From the NCBI GenBank assembly GCA_942636505.2, contig CALOGB020000221.1, positions 470,125-534,124 on the forward strand: a stretch of DNA of 64,000 nucleotides. Reading direction: 5' to 3'. Positions 17,086 through 26,723 of this stretch are shown here, piece after piece. This DNA is from an uncultured bacterium (lineage in GTDB: Bacteria > Pseudomonadota > Alphaproteobacteria > Sphingomonadales > Sphingomonadaceae). The position numbers were made by a program, and so were the translations under genes. The stretch's first letter is position 1; every line of letters begins with the position of its first letter. Under the pieces are notes generated by a model, which had not been told where the DNA came from, did not search any database, and was given only the letters and a program-made list of their open reading frames with translations.

Positions 17086-19152
17086 ATGCGTAAGTCGATT
17101 GTTACCGTGATCCTGCTCGCGTCCGCCGCATCGGCTTTCGCCCAAACGAACACCCCGTCGCCGACCCTCGCCAAGGCTGCCAAGGGCCCCGTCGCCGCCA
17201 AGGACGCCAACAAGCCGCAGATCGGCGACTTCGGCTTCGACATGGCGGGCCGCGATACCAGCGTGACGCCGGGCACCGACTTCTTCGATTACGCGAACGG
17301 CGGCTGGGTGAAGACCACGCCGATCCCCGCCGATCGCTCGTCCTACGGCATGTTCCACGTCCTCCAGGATCTGTCGCTCGAACGCACCCGCACGATCCTC
17401 GACGTCTCCGCCAAGACGCCCGGCGACAAGGTAGGCGATTTCTACTCCAGCTTCATGGACGAGGCCGCGGTCAACGCGAAGGGCGCTACCCCCGTCAAGC
17501 CGATGCTCGCCGCGCTCAAGGCGACCAAGGACAAGACTGCGCTCGTCACCGAGATCGCCAGGCTCCAGCGCCAGGGCGTCGGCGGCCTCATCGGCGTCGG
17601 CGTGCAGCAGGACGACAAGGACCCGACCACCTATGTCGTCAGCCTCGGCCAGAGCGGCATCGGCCTCCCCGACCGCGATTATTACCTCAAGGACGACGCG
17701 AAGCTCGCCACGATCCGCACCGCGTACCAGGCGTATCTCACGCGGATGCTGACGCTCGCCGGCGAGCCGAACGCCGCCGCCCGCGCCGCCGCCGTCTTCA
17801 TTATGGAGAAGGGCCTCGCGACCGCGCACTGGACTCGGATCGAGAGCCGCGACGCCGACAAGACCTACAACAAATGGACCGCCGCCGACTTCGCCGCGAA
17901 GGCGCCGGGCTTCCCCTGGGCGCAGTACATGACCGCGATGGGCGTCACCGGCCGTCCGTTCTACCTCGTCGCGCAGCCGAGCGCGGTGACCGGCGAGGCG
18001 AAGGTCTTCGCCGACACGCCGGTCAACGTCCTGCAGGACTATGCGATGCTCAAGGTGCTGCGTTCGTACGCGCCGTATCTGTCGAGCGATTTCGACAAGA
18101 CCAACTTCGCGTTCTACGGCACCACGCTGTCCGGCACGCCCGAGCAGCAGGTCCGCTGGAAGCGCGGCGTCTCGACCGTGTCGGGGGCGATGGGCGAGGC
18201 GATCGGCCAGCAATATGTCGCGAAATATTTTCCCCCCGCGTCGAAGGCCGCTGCCGACGACCTCGTCAAGAACGTCATCGCCGCGATGGGCGAGCGTCTC
18301 CGGAACCTCGAATGGATGGCGCCCGAGACCAAGACCAAGGCGCTCGCCAAGCTCGCCGCGTTCACCCCGAAGATCGGCTATCCGGACAAGTGGCGCGATT
18401 ATTCCGCGCTCCAGATCCAGCGCGGCGATCTGGTCGGTAACGTCGCGCGCGCCAACGCGTTCGAGTACGACCGCGACCTCAAGAAGCTGGGCCAGCCGAT
18501 CGATCGCGGCGAATGGTTCATGACGCCGATGACGATCAACGCCTACGCCAACCCGACGATGAACGAGGTCGTCTTCCCGGCCGCGATCCTCCAGCCCCCG
18601 TTCTTCGATCCGAAGGCGGACCCGGCGGTCAATTACGGCGGCATCGGCGCGGTGATCGGTCACGAGATCAGCCATCACTTCGACGACCAGGGCCGCAAAT
18701 ACGACCTCAACGGCAAGCTCACCGACTGGTGGACGCCGCAGGACGTCGCGCGCTTCAAGGTCTTCACCGACGCACTCGTGAAGCAGTACGACGCGTATGA
18801 GCCGCTCCCCGGCCAGCACATCCAGGGCGGCCTGACGCTCGGCGAGAACATCGCCGATCTTGCCGGCCTGACGGTCGCCTACGACGCGTATCACAAGTCA
18901 CTCGGCGGCAAGCCCGCCTCGATCATCGACGGCACGACCGGCGACCAGCGCTTCTACTATGGCTGGGCGGGCGTCTGGCGCACCAAGTTCCGCGACGCCG
19001 CGCTCCAGCAGACGTTGCTGTCCGACCCGCACTCGCCAGGCCACCAGCGCGTCCTGACGGTCCGCAACCTCGACCCCTGGTACGCCGCATTCGGCGCCAA
19101 GCCCGGCGAGAAGAGCTACCTCGCCCCCGCCAACCGCGTCCGTATCTGGTAA
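17086..19152 (+). CDS. M13 family zinc metallopeptidase (first of a tandem pair)
   Basis: The 688-residue protein has a signal peptide (MRKSIVTVILLASAASAFAQ) and the neprilysin/PepO fold. The zinc motif HEISHHFDDQG begins at residue 526, the third zinc ligand lies in GENIADLAGLTVAYDAY, and NAYANPTMNEVVFPAAIL marks the substrate-binding region. It should be a periplasmic or surface endopeptidase acting on peptides. The ATG at 17086 is preferred over the TTG one codon upstream. It is strongly similar along its whole length to the next gene, so the pair is a tandem duplication. Confidence 0.95.
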   Translation: MRKSIVTVILLASAASAFAQTNTPSPTLAKAAKGPVAAKDANKPQIGDFGFDMAGRDTSVTPGTDFFDYANGGWVKTTPIPADRSSYGMFHVLQDLSLERTRTILDVSAKTPGDKVGDFYSSFMDEAAVNAKGATPVKPMLAALKATKDKTALVTEIARLQRQGVGGLIGVGVQQDDKDPTTYVVSLGQSGIGLPDRDYYLKDDAKLATIRTAYQAYLTRMLTLAGEPNAAARAAAVFIMEKGLATAHWTRIESRDADKTYNKWTAADFAAKAPGFPWAQYMTAMGVTGRPFYLVAQPSAVTGEAKVFADTPVNVLQDYAMLKVLRSYAPYLSSDFDKTNFAFYGTTLSGTPEQQVRWKRGVSTVSGAMGEAIGQQYVAKYFPPASKAAADDLVKNVIAAMGERLRNLEWMAPETKTKALAKLAAFTPKIGYPDKWRDYSALQIQRGDLVGNVARANAFEYDRDLKKLGQPIDRGEWFMTPMTINAYANPTMNEVVFPAAILQPPFFDPKADPAVNYGGIGAVIGHEISHHFDDQGRKYDLNGKLTDWWTPQDVARFKVFTDALVKQYDAYEPLPGQHIQGGLTLGENIADLAGLTVAYDAYHKSLGGKPASIIDGTTGDQRFYYGWAGVWRTKFRDAALQQTLLSDPHSPGHQRVLTVRNLDPWYAAFGAKPGEKSYLAPANRVRIW

Positions 19153-19164
19153 CCCGACCTCCTA

Positions 19165-19246
19165 CCGTTCTCCCGCGGATGCGGGAGCCCAGGGTCACGA
19201 GAGACACAGTGTGTGACTTTGGGCCCCTGCTTCCGCAGGGGAACGG
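19165..19246. repeat. Palindromic repeat, family C-like
   Basis: The left arm CCGTTCTCCCGCGGATGCGG, with AGCCCAGGGT, pairs imperfectly with the right arm ACTTTGGGCCCCTGCTTCCG and GGGGAACGG. It separates the two M13 peptidase genes, so the duplication is not a simple seamless tandem. Confidence 0.75.
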
Positions 19247-19281
19247 AATCTTGTTTGACTAAGCTTCTCCCGGAGAACCCC

Positions 19282-21327
19282 ATGAAGTCCTTCATCGTCG
19301 CCGGCCTACTCGCCGCAACCGCCATCACCGGCGTCACCGCCGCCATCTCGCAAACGGCTGAGCCGACCCCGCCAGCAGCCGCGTCCACCGGCGCGCAATA
19401 CGGCACCTTCGGCTTCGACGAGAAGGGCATGGACAAGTCCGTCCAGCCCGGCGACGACTTCTACACCTTCGCCAACGGCAACTGGTCCAAGAACACCCCG
19501 ATCCCCGCGGACAAGTCGAACTACGGTTCGTTCAATCTCCTCTCCGACCTGTCCGAGACGCGCACCCGCGGCATCCTCGACACCGCCGCGAAGGACCCGA
19601 ACTCGAAGATCGGCCGCGCCTATGCGACGTTCCTCGACACCGGCACGATCGAGGGCAAGGGCCTAGCGCCGATCAAGCCGTGGCTGTCGAAGATCGCAGC
19701 GCTGAACGACCGCGCCGGCTATCCCGCGCTCCTCGCCGAAGCAGACCGCGCCGGGATCGGCGGCCCGTTCGGCGGCGGCGTCGGCCAGGACGACAAGCTC
19801 CCCGAACAATACGCGCTCTCGCTAGGCCAGTCCGGCCTCGGCCTCCCCGACCGCGACTACTACCTCAGCACCGACGCCAAGCTCGTCGAGGCGCGCAACG
19901 CCTACCGCGTGCACATCGTCAAGATGCTGACCCTCGCCGGCGAACCCAACGCCGAAGCCCGCGCCACCGCGCTGCTTGGCTTCGAGACCGAGATCGCCAA
20001 GGTCAGCTGGACCCGCGTCGACAGCCGCGACGCCACCAAGACCTACAACAAGATGACCGTGGCCGACCTCGCCAAGCGCGCGCCGGGCTTCGATTTCAAG
20101 GCGTATTTCAAGGGCATCGGCACGCCCGTCCCGACCGTCATCGTCGCGCAGCCCTCCGCTATCACCGGCATCGCCAAGCTGGTCTCGACCGCGCCGATCG
20201 GCGTGCTGAAAGACCAGCTGATGCTGCGCTCGCTCGACGGCTATGCCGACGTCCTCCCCAAGGCCTTCGACGCCGAGCAGTTCGCGTTCTACGGCACCGT
20301 CCTCGGCGGCACGCCCGAGCAGGAAGCCCGCTGGAAGCGCGGCGTCCAGTTCACCTCGGGCGCGCTCGATGACGAGGTCAGCAAGCTCTACGTCGCACAA
20401 TATTTCCCGCCCGAAACCAAGGCCGCAGCCGACAAGCTCGTCAAGAACGTCCTCGCCGCGATGGGCCGCCGGATCGACAAGCTCGAATGGATGGCGCCGG
20501 AAACGAAGGTAAAGGCGCACGCCAAGCTCGCCGCATTCACCCCGAAGATCGGCTACCCGAGCCAGTGGAAGGATTTCTCCGGCCTGACGATCACCTCGGG
20601 TGATGCGTTCGGTAACGAATGGCGCGCGAACGAATGGCAGCACCAGGATAATATCGCCAAGCTCGGCAAGCCGTTGCAGCGCTGGGAATGGGGCATGACG
20701 CCGATGACGGTGAACGCCTACGCCAATTTCGGCATGGTCGAGATCGTCTTCCCCGCCGCGATCCTGCAGCCGCCGTTCTTCGATCCGAAGGCCGACGACG
20801 CGGTCAATTACGGCGGCATCGGCGCGGTGATCGGCCATGAGCTGAGCCATCATTTCGACGATCAGGGCTCGAAATACGACGCCAAGGGCCAGCTGACCGA
20901 CTGGTGGACGCCCCAGGACATCGCCGGCTTCAAGGCGCTCACCGGCAAGCTTGGCGCGCAGTATGACGCCTACGAGCCGCTGCCTGGCATGCACGTGAAG
21001 GGCCAGCTCACGATGGGCGAGAACATCGCCGATCTTGCCGGCCTGACGGTGGCGTACGACGCCTACCACACCGCGCTCGGTGGCAAGACCGCGCCCGTCC
21101 TCGACGGCTTTACCGGCGACCAGCGCTTTTATCTTGGCTGGGCGCAGGTCTGGCGCCGCAACTACCGCGAAGCCAACCTTCGCAACCGCTTGCTGACCGA
21201 TCCTCACTCGCCGTCGCAGCAGCGCGCGTGGGTCGTGCGGAACCTCGACCCCTGGTATGCGGCGTACAAGCCCACGCCCGGGCAGAAGCTGTACCTCACG
21301 CCGGAGCAGCGCGTTCGGATCTGGTAA
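19282..21327 (+). CDS. M13 family zinc metallopeptidase (second of a tandem pair)
   Basis: The 681-residue paralogue of the preceding gene has a signal peptide (MKSFIVAGLLAATAITGVTA), zinc motif HELSHHFDDQG at residue 519, GENIADLAGLTVAYDAYH, and the same C-terminal ending (RVRIW). A ribosome site (CGGAG) precedes the ATG at 19282. Both zinc sites are intact, so both copies are probably active; differences are spread across the chain, suggesting an old duplication or diverged specificity. Confidence 0.95.
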   Translation: MKSFIVAGLLAATAITGVTAAISQTAEPTPPAAASTGAQYGTFGFDEKGMDKSVQPGDDFYTFANGNWSKNTPIPADKSNYGSFNLLSDLSETRTRGILDTAAKDPNSKIGRAYATFLDTGTIEGKGLAPIKPWLSKIAALNDRAGYPALLAEADRAGIGGPFGGGVGQDDKLPEQYALSLGQSGLGLPDRDYYLSTDAKLVEARNAYRVHIVKMLTLAGEPNAEARATALLGFETEIAKVSWTRVDSRDATKTYNKMTVADLAKRAPGFDFKAYFKGIGTPVPTVIVAQPSAITGIAKLVSTAPIGVLKDQLMLRSLDGYADVLPKAFDAEQFAFYGTVLGGTPEQEARWKRGVQFTSGALDDEVSKLYVAQYFPPETKAAADKLVKNVLAAMGRRIDKLEWMAPETKVKAHAKLAAFTPKIGYPSQWKDFSGLTITSGDAFGNEWRANEWQHQDNIAKLGKPLQRWEWGMTPMTVNAYANFGMVEIVFPAAILQPPFFDPKADDAVNYGGIGAVIGHELSHHFDDQGSKYDAKGQLTDWWTPQDIAGFKALTGKLGAQYDAYEPLPGMHVKGQLTMGENIADLAGLTVAYDAYHTALGGKTAPVLDGFTGDQRFYLGWAQVWRRNYREANLRNRLLTDPHSPSQQRAWVVRNLDPWYAAYKPTPGQKLYLTPEQRVRIW

Positions 21328-21413
21328 GGGTTTCCTTCAAGACAGCGAGGGGAGCGTAAACTGGGCGCCTCTTTCGGAAGAACGCGCTCAAGTCAGCCCA
21401 ACCCCCAACGGTC

Positions 21414-21530
21414 CCCCCTCCCTGAAAGGGAGGGGCAGGGGGTGGGTAGGCCGCTTGGAGAGTGCGCCGTCCACGAACGGGCCGACCCACCCCCAACCCC
21501 TCCCTTCCAGGGAGGGGAGCAAGAAGGTTT
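21414..21530. repeat. Palindromic repeat, family A, complete copy
   Basis: It opens CCCCCCTCCCTGAAAGGGAGG with a GGGGGTGGGTAGGCCGCTTG arm and closes with CCCACCCCCAACCCCTCCCTT and CCAGGGAGGGGAGC. It is the first of three elements filling the 544-bp gene-free stretch 21328-21871. Confidence 0.88.
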
Positions 21531-21566
21531 TCGGCGCTCGCTCACCGTCTTGTTGGTGGCACCCCT

Positions 21567-21645
21567 AGTTCCCCCGCGAAGTGGGGGCCCAGGAACAAAA
21601 ACGCTGCGGCCCGTAACCCTGGCCCCTGCCTGCGCAGGGGAACGG
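21567..21645. repeat. Palindromic repeat, family C-like
   Basis: The left arm AGTTCCCCCGCGAAGTGGGG, with GCCCAGG, pairs imperfectly with CCTGGCCCCTGCCTGCGCAG and GGGAACGG. It is the middle element of the gap before the CckA-like gene. Confidence 0.75.
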
Positions 21646-21666
21646 TAGGGGCCCCCCCCACGACGA

Positions 21667-21770
21667 CTACCCCGGCGAAGGCCGGGGCCCAGTTGGGGGA
21701 CGTTGCTAACGAAGGGCGGCGCTCCATTATTGCCGCCTCTCCAACTGGGCCCCGGCCTTCGCCGGGGTGG
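21667..21770. repeat. Palindromic repeat, family D
   Basis: It runs TACCCCGGCGAAGGCCGGGG, CCCAGTTGGGGGACG, a spacer, then the complementary CCAACTGGGCCCCGGCCTTC and GCCGGGGTGG. The same form recurs at 32816, 34661 and 63601. Confidence 0.88.
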
Positions 21771-21871
21771 GGGTTTCTTTTTGGAAACGTCGCCTGCGAT
21801 ACGAGTACCCCCCCCAACACCACCGCATCCCGCTTGACGCCTCACCCCGCAACAGCGGATGACCCCCCGCA

Positions 21872-24253
21872 ATGGCATCGCTCGCTCTACCCACCCCCGC
21901 CCGCAACGCAGCACTCGTCGCCATAGCCTCGGGCGTCGCCGCCGCCGCGATCGTGCTCCTGCTCGTCGGCAGCTGGATCGCCGCCGCCGGTTTCTTCGCC
22001 GCCGCCGTCATCGTCATCGGCGCGCTGATCGCCTGGCGCCTGCTCAACCCCGTCGCCAAGGACGCGCCGCGGCCGGTCGACTGGGACCTCACCCGCACCG
22101 TCGCCGAAGCCGGCACCGACGCGCTCGCGATCACCGACCGCGCCGGGCGGCTGGTCTGCGCGAACGACGCCTACGAAGCGCTGTTCGAAGGCTTCCCGAC
22201 CCCCCCGGGCCTGCCGCTCGACGAAGCCGGTAACGCAGCGCTCGCCGACGCCGGCCGCTCCGCTTGGCGCGACGGTACCGCGCAGGTCGACCGTCTCAAC
22301 GCCCGCAACGTCTGCCTCTCTGCGCAGATCGCGCGCGCCGGCGACGATGCCGACATGCTCGTCTGGCGTTTCGTCACCGCGCAGGAGCACGACCTTGCCG
22401 AGACGCTCGCCGCGTTGCTGACCGGCCCGACCGGAGACCGGCTCGGCGGCAGCGGCATCATGGCCGCGTTGCTCTCTCCCGACGGCCGCGTCCGCACCGC
22501 CAATCGTGTCCTCCGCGCGCGGGCGTGCGGCGACGAATACGATACGATCGAAGGTCGCGATTTCGCCCGCTTCCTGATTACCGACAGCCGCGGTCTCGTC
22601 CGCTCCGAGCGCGAAGGCCTCGAAGGCACGCCGCTGCGCGTCCTCCAGATTCCGTTCCTCGACGGCGACGACGCCCCCGTGCTGGTCGCTCTACTCGACG
22701 AGGAGGAGAACGCCCCAGCACTCGGCGCCAGTGCCTCCGCCCACGTCCGCAGCCTCGTCAGCATGATGCCGTTCGGCATGGCGCTGGTCGACCGCGACGG
22801 CCGCTTCCTCCAGATGAACGACTCGTTCCTGCGCGCGGCCGGCGTCAATGCGGTCGCCCCGCCGCTCTATCCGGGCGACTTGGTCGTCCGCGAGGACAAG
22901 GCCGCGGTCGCCGACGCGATCCGCAAGTTTGCGAACGGCGCGACGCACTCCGCCGACATGGCCGTCCGCCTCAAGGATCACCCGGACGAGCCGGTCGCGC
23001 TCACCATCGCCGGCGCACGCGGGCTCGGCGACGCCGCCGTGCTGCTCAGCCTCAAGGACAACAGCGAGGAAAGTCGCCTCAAGCGTGAGGTCGCGCAGGC
23101 TACCAAGATGCAGGCGGTCGGCCAGCTCGCGGGCGGTGTCGCGCATGATTTCAACAACATCCTGACCGCGATCATCGGCCACTGCGACCTGATGCTGATG
23201 CGCCATTCGCCGGGCGACAGCGATTACGACGATATCCAGCAGGTCCGCACCAACTCGAACCGCGCCGCCAGCCTGACCCGCCAGCTGCTCGCCTTCTCGC
23301 GCCAGCAGACGCTCCGTCCGCAAATTCTCCAGCTCCCCGACGTCGTGTCCGAGGTGTCCAACCTGCTCAAGCGGCTGATGGGCGAGAACGTCCGCCTCGA
23401 CATGACCCACGGCCGCAATCTAGGCCCCGTCCGCGCCGATCCGGGCCAGCTCGAACAGGTCGTGGTCAACCTCGCGGTCAACGCGCGCGACGCGATCGTC
23501 TCGGCGAACGCGCGCGGTGGCGGCGTGCTGACGATCACGACGCGTGCCGTCCCTGCGTCCGAAGTGCGCGAGATGGCGTCCGATATCCTGCCCGTCGCCG
23601 ACTATACCGCGCTGATCGTCCAGGACACCGGCACTGGCATCCCGCCCGACGTGCTCCCCAAGATCTTCGAGCCGTTCTTCACCACCAAGGAATTCGGCAA
23701 GGGCACCGGGCTCGGCCTCTCGACGGTCTATGGCATCGTCAAGCAGTCGGGCGGCTACATCTTCGCCGACAGCAAACCGGGGCAGGGCGCGACCTTCTCG
23801 ATGTACTTGCCCGTCCATTCGGCCCCCGCCGCGACTCGTCCCGTGGTGATCAAGCCGACGCCGAAGCCGGTCGACCTGTGGGGCACCGGCACGATCCTGC
23901 TGGTCGAGGACGAGGACATGGTCCGCGCCGTCGCCGAGCGCGCGCTCACGCGGCAGGGCTATACGGTGTTGACCGCGGAAAACGGCGAGATCGCGCTGGA
24001 AGTGCTGGAGAAACACGGCCGCCCCGACCTCCTCATCAGCGACGTCGTCATGCCGCAAATGGATGGCCCGACGATGGTGCGTCACGCGCGCGAGAAATTC
24101 CCCGACCTGCCGATCCTGTTCATGTCGGGCTATGCCGAGGAGCAGCTGCGCAAGTCGATCGACCTCGACAACGTGGCGTTCCTGCCGAAACCTTTCTCGG
24201 TTCAGGAACTCGCCGAAGCGGCACGCGACGTGCTTGCGACGCCCCGAGGCTAA
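21872..24253 (+). CDS. cckA: Hybrid sensor histidine kinase/response regulator, CckA-like
   Basis: The 793-residue protein has two N-terminal transmembrane segments (about 12-55), PAS-type regions (about 70-390), a HisKA helix with phosphoacceptor His425 (VAHDFNNILTAIIGHCDLML), an ATPase domain (VVNLAVNARDAI; TGTGIPPDVLPKIFEPFFTT; GTGLGLSTVYGIVKQSGGYI), and a C-terminal receiver with phosphoacceptor Asp724 (LLISDVVMPQMDGPTMV). This order and HDFNN box match CckA, which feeds phosphate through ChpT to the cell-cycle regulator CtrA in alphaproteobacteria. ChpT and CtrA are not in the window. The assignment by architecture is strong; orthology would need a tree. Confidence 0.9.
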   Translation: MASLALPTPARNAALVAIASGVAAAAIVLLLVGSWIAAAGFFAAAVIVIGALIAWRLLNPVAKDAPRPVDWDLTRTVAEAGTDALAITDRAGRLVCANDAYEALFEGFPTPPGLPLDEAGNAALADAGRSAWRDGTAQVDRLNARNVCLSAQIARAGDDADMLVWRFVTAQEHDLAETLAALLTGPTGDRLGGSGIMAALLSPDGRVRTANRVLRARACGDEYDTIEGRDFARFLITDSRGLVRSEREGLEGTPLRVLQIPFLDGDDAPVLVALLDEEENAPALGASASAHVRSLVSMMPFGMALVDRDGRFLQMNDSFLRAAGVNAVAPPLYPGDLVVREDKAAVADAIRKFANGATHSADMAVRLKDHPDEPVALTIAGARGLGDAAVLLSLKDNSEESRLKREVAQATKMQAVGQLAGGVAHDFNNILTAIIGHCDLMLMRHSPGDSDYDDIQQVRTNSNRAASLTRQLLAFSRQQTLRPQILQLPDVVSEVSNLLKRLMGENVRLDMTHGRNLGPVRADPGQLEQVVVNLAVNARDAIVSANARGGGVLTITTRAVPASEVREMASDILPVADYTALIVQDTGTGIPPDVLPKIFEPFFTTKEFGKGTGLGLSTVYGIVKQSGGYIFADSKPGQGATFSMYLPVHSAPAATRPVVIKPTPKPVDLWGTGTILLVEDEDMVRAVAERALTRQGYTVLTAENGEIALEVLEKHGRPDLLISDVVMPQMDGPTMVRHAREKFPDLPILFMSGYAEEQLRKSIDLDNVAFLPKPFSVQELAEAARDVLATPRG

Positions 24254-24312
24254 ACCAGGATGGTTCGAACAAGATGTTGGCAAGTCGTAACAATCCCGAC
24301 TATGCGTCGGGC

Positions 24313-24663
24313 ATGACCGCTACCCAACAGATCCTCATCGTCGAGGACGAACCGTTGATCGCCATGATGCTGGAGGATTTCCTCGAGGTATTGGACAAGG
24401 GAGTCGCAGGCTCGGTCGACACCGTCGCCGATGCCTTGAAGCGGATCGAAGAAGGTGGCGTAGATGGCGCGATCCTCGACGTGAACCTGCGTGGCGGCGA
24501 GAAGAGCACCGCGGTCGCCGAAGCATTGGCGGCAAGAGGCGTCCCGTTCGTCTTCGCCACCGGTGGCGGCGACGACGGCGTAGCCCCGGAATTTCGCGAC
24601 CGCCCACGGTTGCAAAAGCCCTTCACGATGGACGGCGTCGCGAAAGCCCTCGAAGGCCTCTGA
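24313..24663 (+). CDS. Single-domain response regulator
   Basis: A lone receiver domain of 116 residues: acidic pocket in ILIVEDEPLIAMML, phosphoacceptor Asp in GAILDVNLRGGE, Thr in FVFATGGGDDG, Lys in RPRLQKPFTMDG. It has no output domain, so it probably acts by protein contact or as a phosphate sink. It starts 59 bp after the CckA-like kinase, on the same strand. ATG at 24274 would add 13 residues outside the domain. The adjacency suggests a link with the kinase, but that is inference. Confidence 0.85.
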   Translation: MTATQQILIVEDEPLIAMMLEDFLEVLDKGVAGSVDTVADALKRIEEGGVDGAILDVNLRGGEKSTAVAEALAARGVPFVFATGGGDDGVAPEFRDRPRLQKPFTMDGVAKALEGL

Positions 24664-24700
24664 TACTAGCTAGCGGTTCTCCAAGCGCTCCCCCTTCTTC

Positions 24701-24808
24701 CCCCCTCCCTGAAAGGGAGGGGCCGGGGGTGGGTAGGCCGCTTGGGCAGGTCAACGCCAGCCAACAGGCCAACCCACTCCCAACCCCTCTCTTCCAGGGA
24801 GGGGAGCA
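24701..24808. repeat. Palindromic repeat, family A, complete copy
   Basis: It has the hairpin CCCTCCCTGAAAGGGAGGG and the arm GGGGGTGGGTAGGCCGCTTG, a spacer, then CCCACTCCCAACCCCTCTCT and CCAGGGAGGGG. With the next element it occupies most of the 338-bp gap 24664-25001. Confidence 0.85.
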
Positions 24809-24823
24809 ATCTCGTTCACCTCT

Positions 24824-24921
24824 CGTCATTCCCGCGAAGGCGGGAAACCATACTGGCAGTCCTCACTGACAAGATCGTGAACCGTTGCCGTTCTGGATCG
24901 CCGCCTGCGCAGGGATGACGA
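24824..24921. repeat. Palindromic repeat, family C-like (CGTCATTCCCGCG ends)
   Basis: The left end CGTCATTCCCGCGAAGGCGG pairs with the right end CCGCCTGCGCAGGGATGACG. The middle is less paired. It lies upstream of ilvD. Confidence 0.7.
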
Positions 24922-25001
24922 GATTGAAGCGGTCCCCCGCACGCAAAAATTGACGCAACTCTCTTGCGCAAATACCCCCTCCCGCGACATAGGCGTTCGC
25001 C

Positions 25002-26723
25002 ATGACCCGCACATTCGATAAATCGCGCCTGCCTAGCCGCCACGTCTCCGTCGGCCCAGAACGCGCCCCGCACCGCAGCTACTACTACGCGATGGGCCTC
25101 GACGAGGAGCAGATCGCCCGTCCGTTCGTCGCGCTCGCGTCCGCCGGCAACAACTCCGCGCCCTGCAACACCACGCTCGACGCGCAGGCCGATGCCGCGC
25201 AGGCGGGCGTGATCCAGGGCGGCGGTATGCCGCGCCGGTTCAACACGATCACCGTCACCGACGGCATCGCAATGGGTCATCAGGGCATGAAGGCAAGCCT
25301 CGTCAGTCGCGAAGTCATCGCCGACTCGGTCGAACTCTCGGTCCGCGGCCATTGCTACGACGCGCTCGTCGGGTTCGCCGGCTGCGACAAGTCGCTCCCC
25401 GGCATGATGATGGCGATGCTCCGCCTCAATATCCCGTCAGTGTTCGTCTATGGCGGCTCGATCCTGCCCGGCCGCTATCAGGACCGCGACGTCACCGTCG
25501 TCGACGTGTTCGAGATCGTCGGCAAATACGCGGCGGGTGCCTGCCCACTGTCCGAAGTCCATGCGCTCGAAAAGGTCGCATGCCCCGGTCACGGCGCGTG
25601 CGGTGGCCAGTACACCGCGAACACGATGGCCTGCGTCGCCGAGGCGATCGGTTTGTCGATCCCGAACAGCAACATGGTGCCCGCACCGTACACCACGCGC
25701 GAGCAGATCGCCGTGGCCGCCGGCGCGCAGGTCATGGACTGTCTCGCCGACAACATCCGTCCGCGCGACATCTGCACGCGCGAGGCGTTCATCAACGCCG
25801 CGCGCGTCGTCGCCGCGACCGGCGGCTCGACCAACGCCGCGCTGCATCTTCCCGCGATGGCATCCGAGGCCGGCATCGAGTTCGACCTGTTCGACGTCGC
25901 CGAGATCTTCAAGACCACGCCGTACATCGCGGACCTCAAGCCCGGCGGTAAGTACGTGGCGAAGGACATGTACGAAGCCGGCGGCGTCTACATGCTGATG
26001 AAGACGATGCTCGCCGGTGGGTTCCTCAACGGCGATTGCCTGACGGTGACGGGCAAGTCGCTGGGCGAGAACATCGACCAGGTAACGTGGAACCCCGACC
26101 AGAAGGTGATCTACGACATCAAGACCCCGCTGACCCCCACCGGCGGCGTTGTCGGCCTGCGCGGCAGTCTCGCCCCCGACGGTGCGATCGTGAAGGTCGC
26201 CGGCATGCATCGCCTCCAGTTCTCGGGCCCGGCGCGCGTGTTCGATTGCGAGGAGGACACCTTCGCCGCGGTTGAGAACCGCGCAATCAACGAAGGCGAA
26301 GTCATCGTCATCCGCTACGAAGGCCCCAAGGGCGGCCCCGGCATGCGCGAGATGCTGTCGACCACCGCCGCGCTTTACGGGCTCGGCATGGGCGAGAGCG
26401 TCGCGCTGATCACCGATGGGCGCTTCTCGGGCGGCACGCGCGGCTTCTGCATCGGCCATGTCGGCCCCGAAGCGGCCGACGGCGGCCCGATCGCGCTGGT
26501 CGAGAACGGCGACATCATCCACATCGACGCCGAGGCCGGGACGATCGACCTCGACGTTCCCGAGGACGTGATGGCGGAGCGCCGTGCCGCGTGGGTGCCG
26601 CGCACCAACGATTACGGCTCGGGTGCACTCTGGCGCTATGCGAAGACCGTCGGCCCCGCCTACAAGGGTGCCGTCACGCATCCAGGAGCGGCAGCCGAAA
26701 CCCATGTCTACGCGGATATCTAA
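25002..26723 (+). CDS. ilvD: Dihydroxy-acid dehydratase
   Basis: The 573-residue IlvD/Edd-family protein catalyses the dehydration step of branched-chain amino-acid synthesis with an iron-sulfur cluster. Cluster-type cysteines appear in NSAPCNTTL, GFAGCDKSLPGMMMAMLRL and GACGGQYTANTMACVAEAIG; the C-terminal ITDGRFSGGTRGFCIGHVGP is also conserved. It is the first gene of a closely overlapping run with the lipoprotein gene, nnr and the RNA methyltransferase. A second family member, edd, lies at 43.9 kb and is clearly distinct. Confidence 0.95.
   Translation: MTRTFDKSRLPSRHVSVGPERAPHRSYYYAMGLDEEQIARPFVALASAGNNSAPCNTTLDAQADAAQAGVIQGGGMPRRFNTITVTDGIAMGHQGMKASLVSREVIADSVELSVRGHCYDALVGFAGCDKSLPGMMMAMLRLNIPSVFVYGGSILPGRYQDRDVTVVDVFEIVGKYAAGACPLSEVHALEKVACPGHGACGGQYTANTMACVAEAIGLSIPNSNMVPAPYTTREQIAVAAGAQVMDCLADNIRPRDICTREAFINAARVVAATGGSTNAALHLPAMASEAGIEFDLFDVAEIFKTTPYIADLKPGGKYVAKDMYEAGGVYMLMKTMLAGGFLNGDCLTVTGKSLGENIDQVTWNPDQKVIYDIKTPLTPTGGVVGLRGSLAPDGAIVKVAGMHRLQFSGPARVFDCEEDTFAAVENRAINEGEVIVIRYEGPKGGPGMREMLSTTAALYGLGMGESVALITDGRFSGGTRGFCIGHVGPEAADGGPIALVENGDIIHIDAEAGTIDLDVPEDVMAERRAAWVPRTNDYGSGALWRYAKTVGPAYKGAVTHPGAAAETHVYADI

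Noticed and set aside
17035..18894. A 619-codon minus-strand frame across the first M13 peptidase gene
   Set aside because: It is the composition shadow of a GC-rich gene; residues are dominated by Arg, Gly, Ala and Asp with no domain.
19822..21207. A 461-codon minus-strand frame across the second M13 gene
   Set aside because: Same antisense pattern as for the first copy, produced by shared codon bias.
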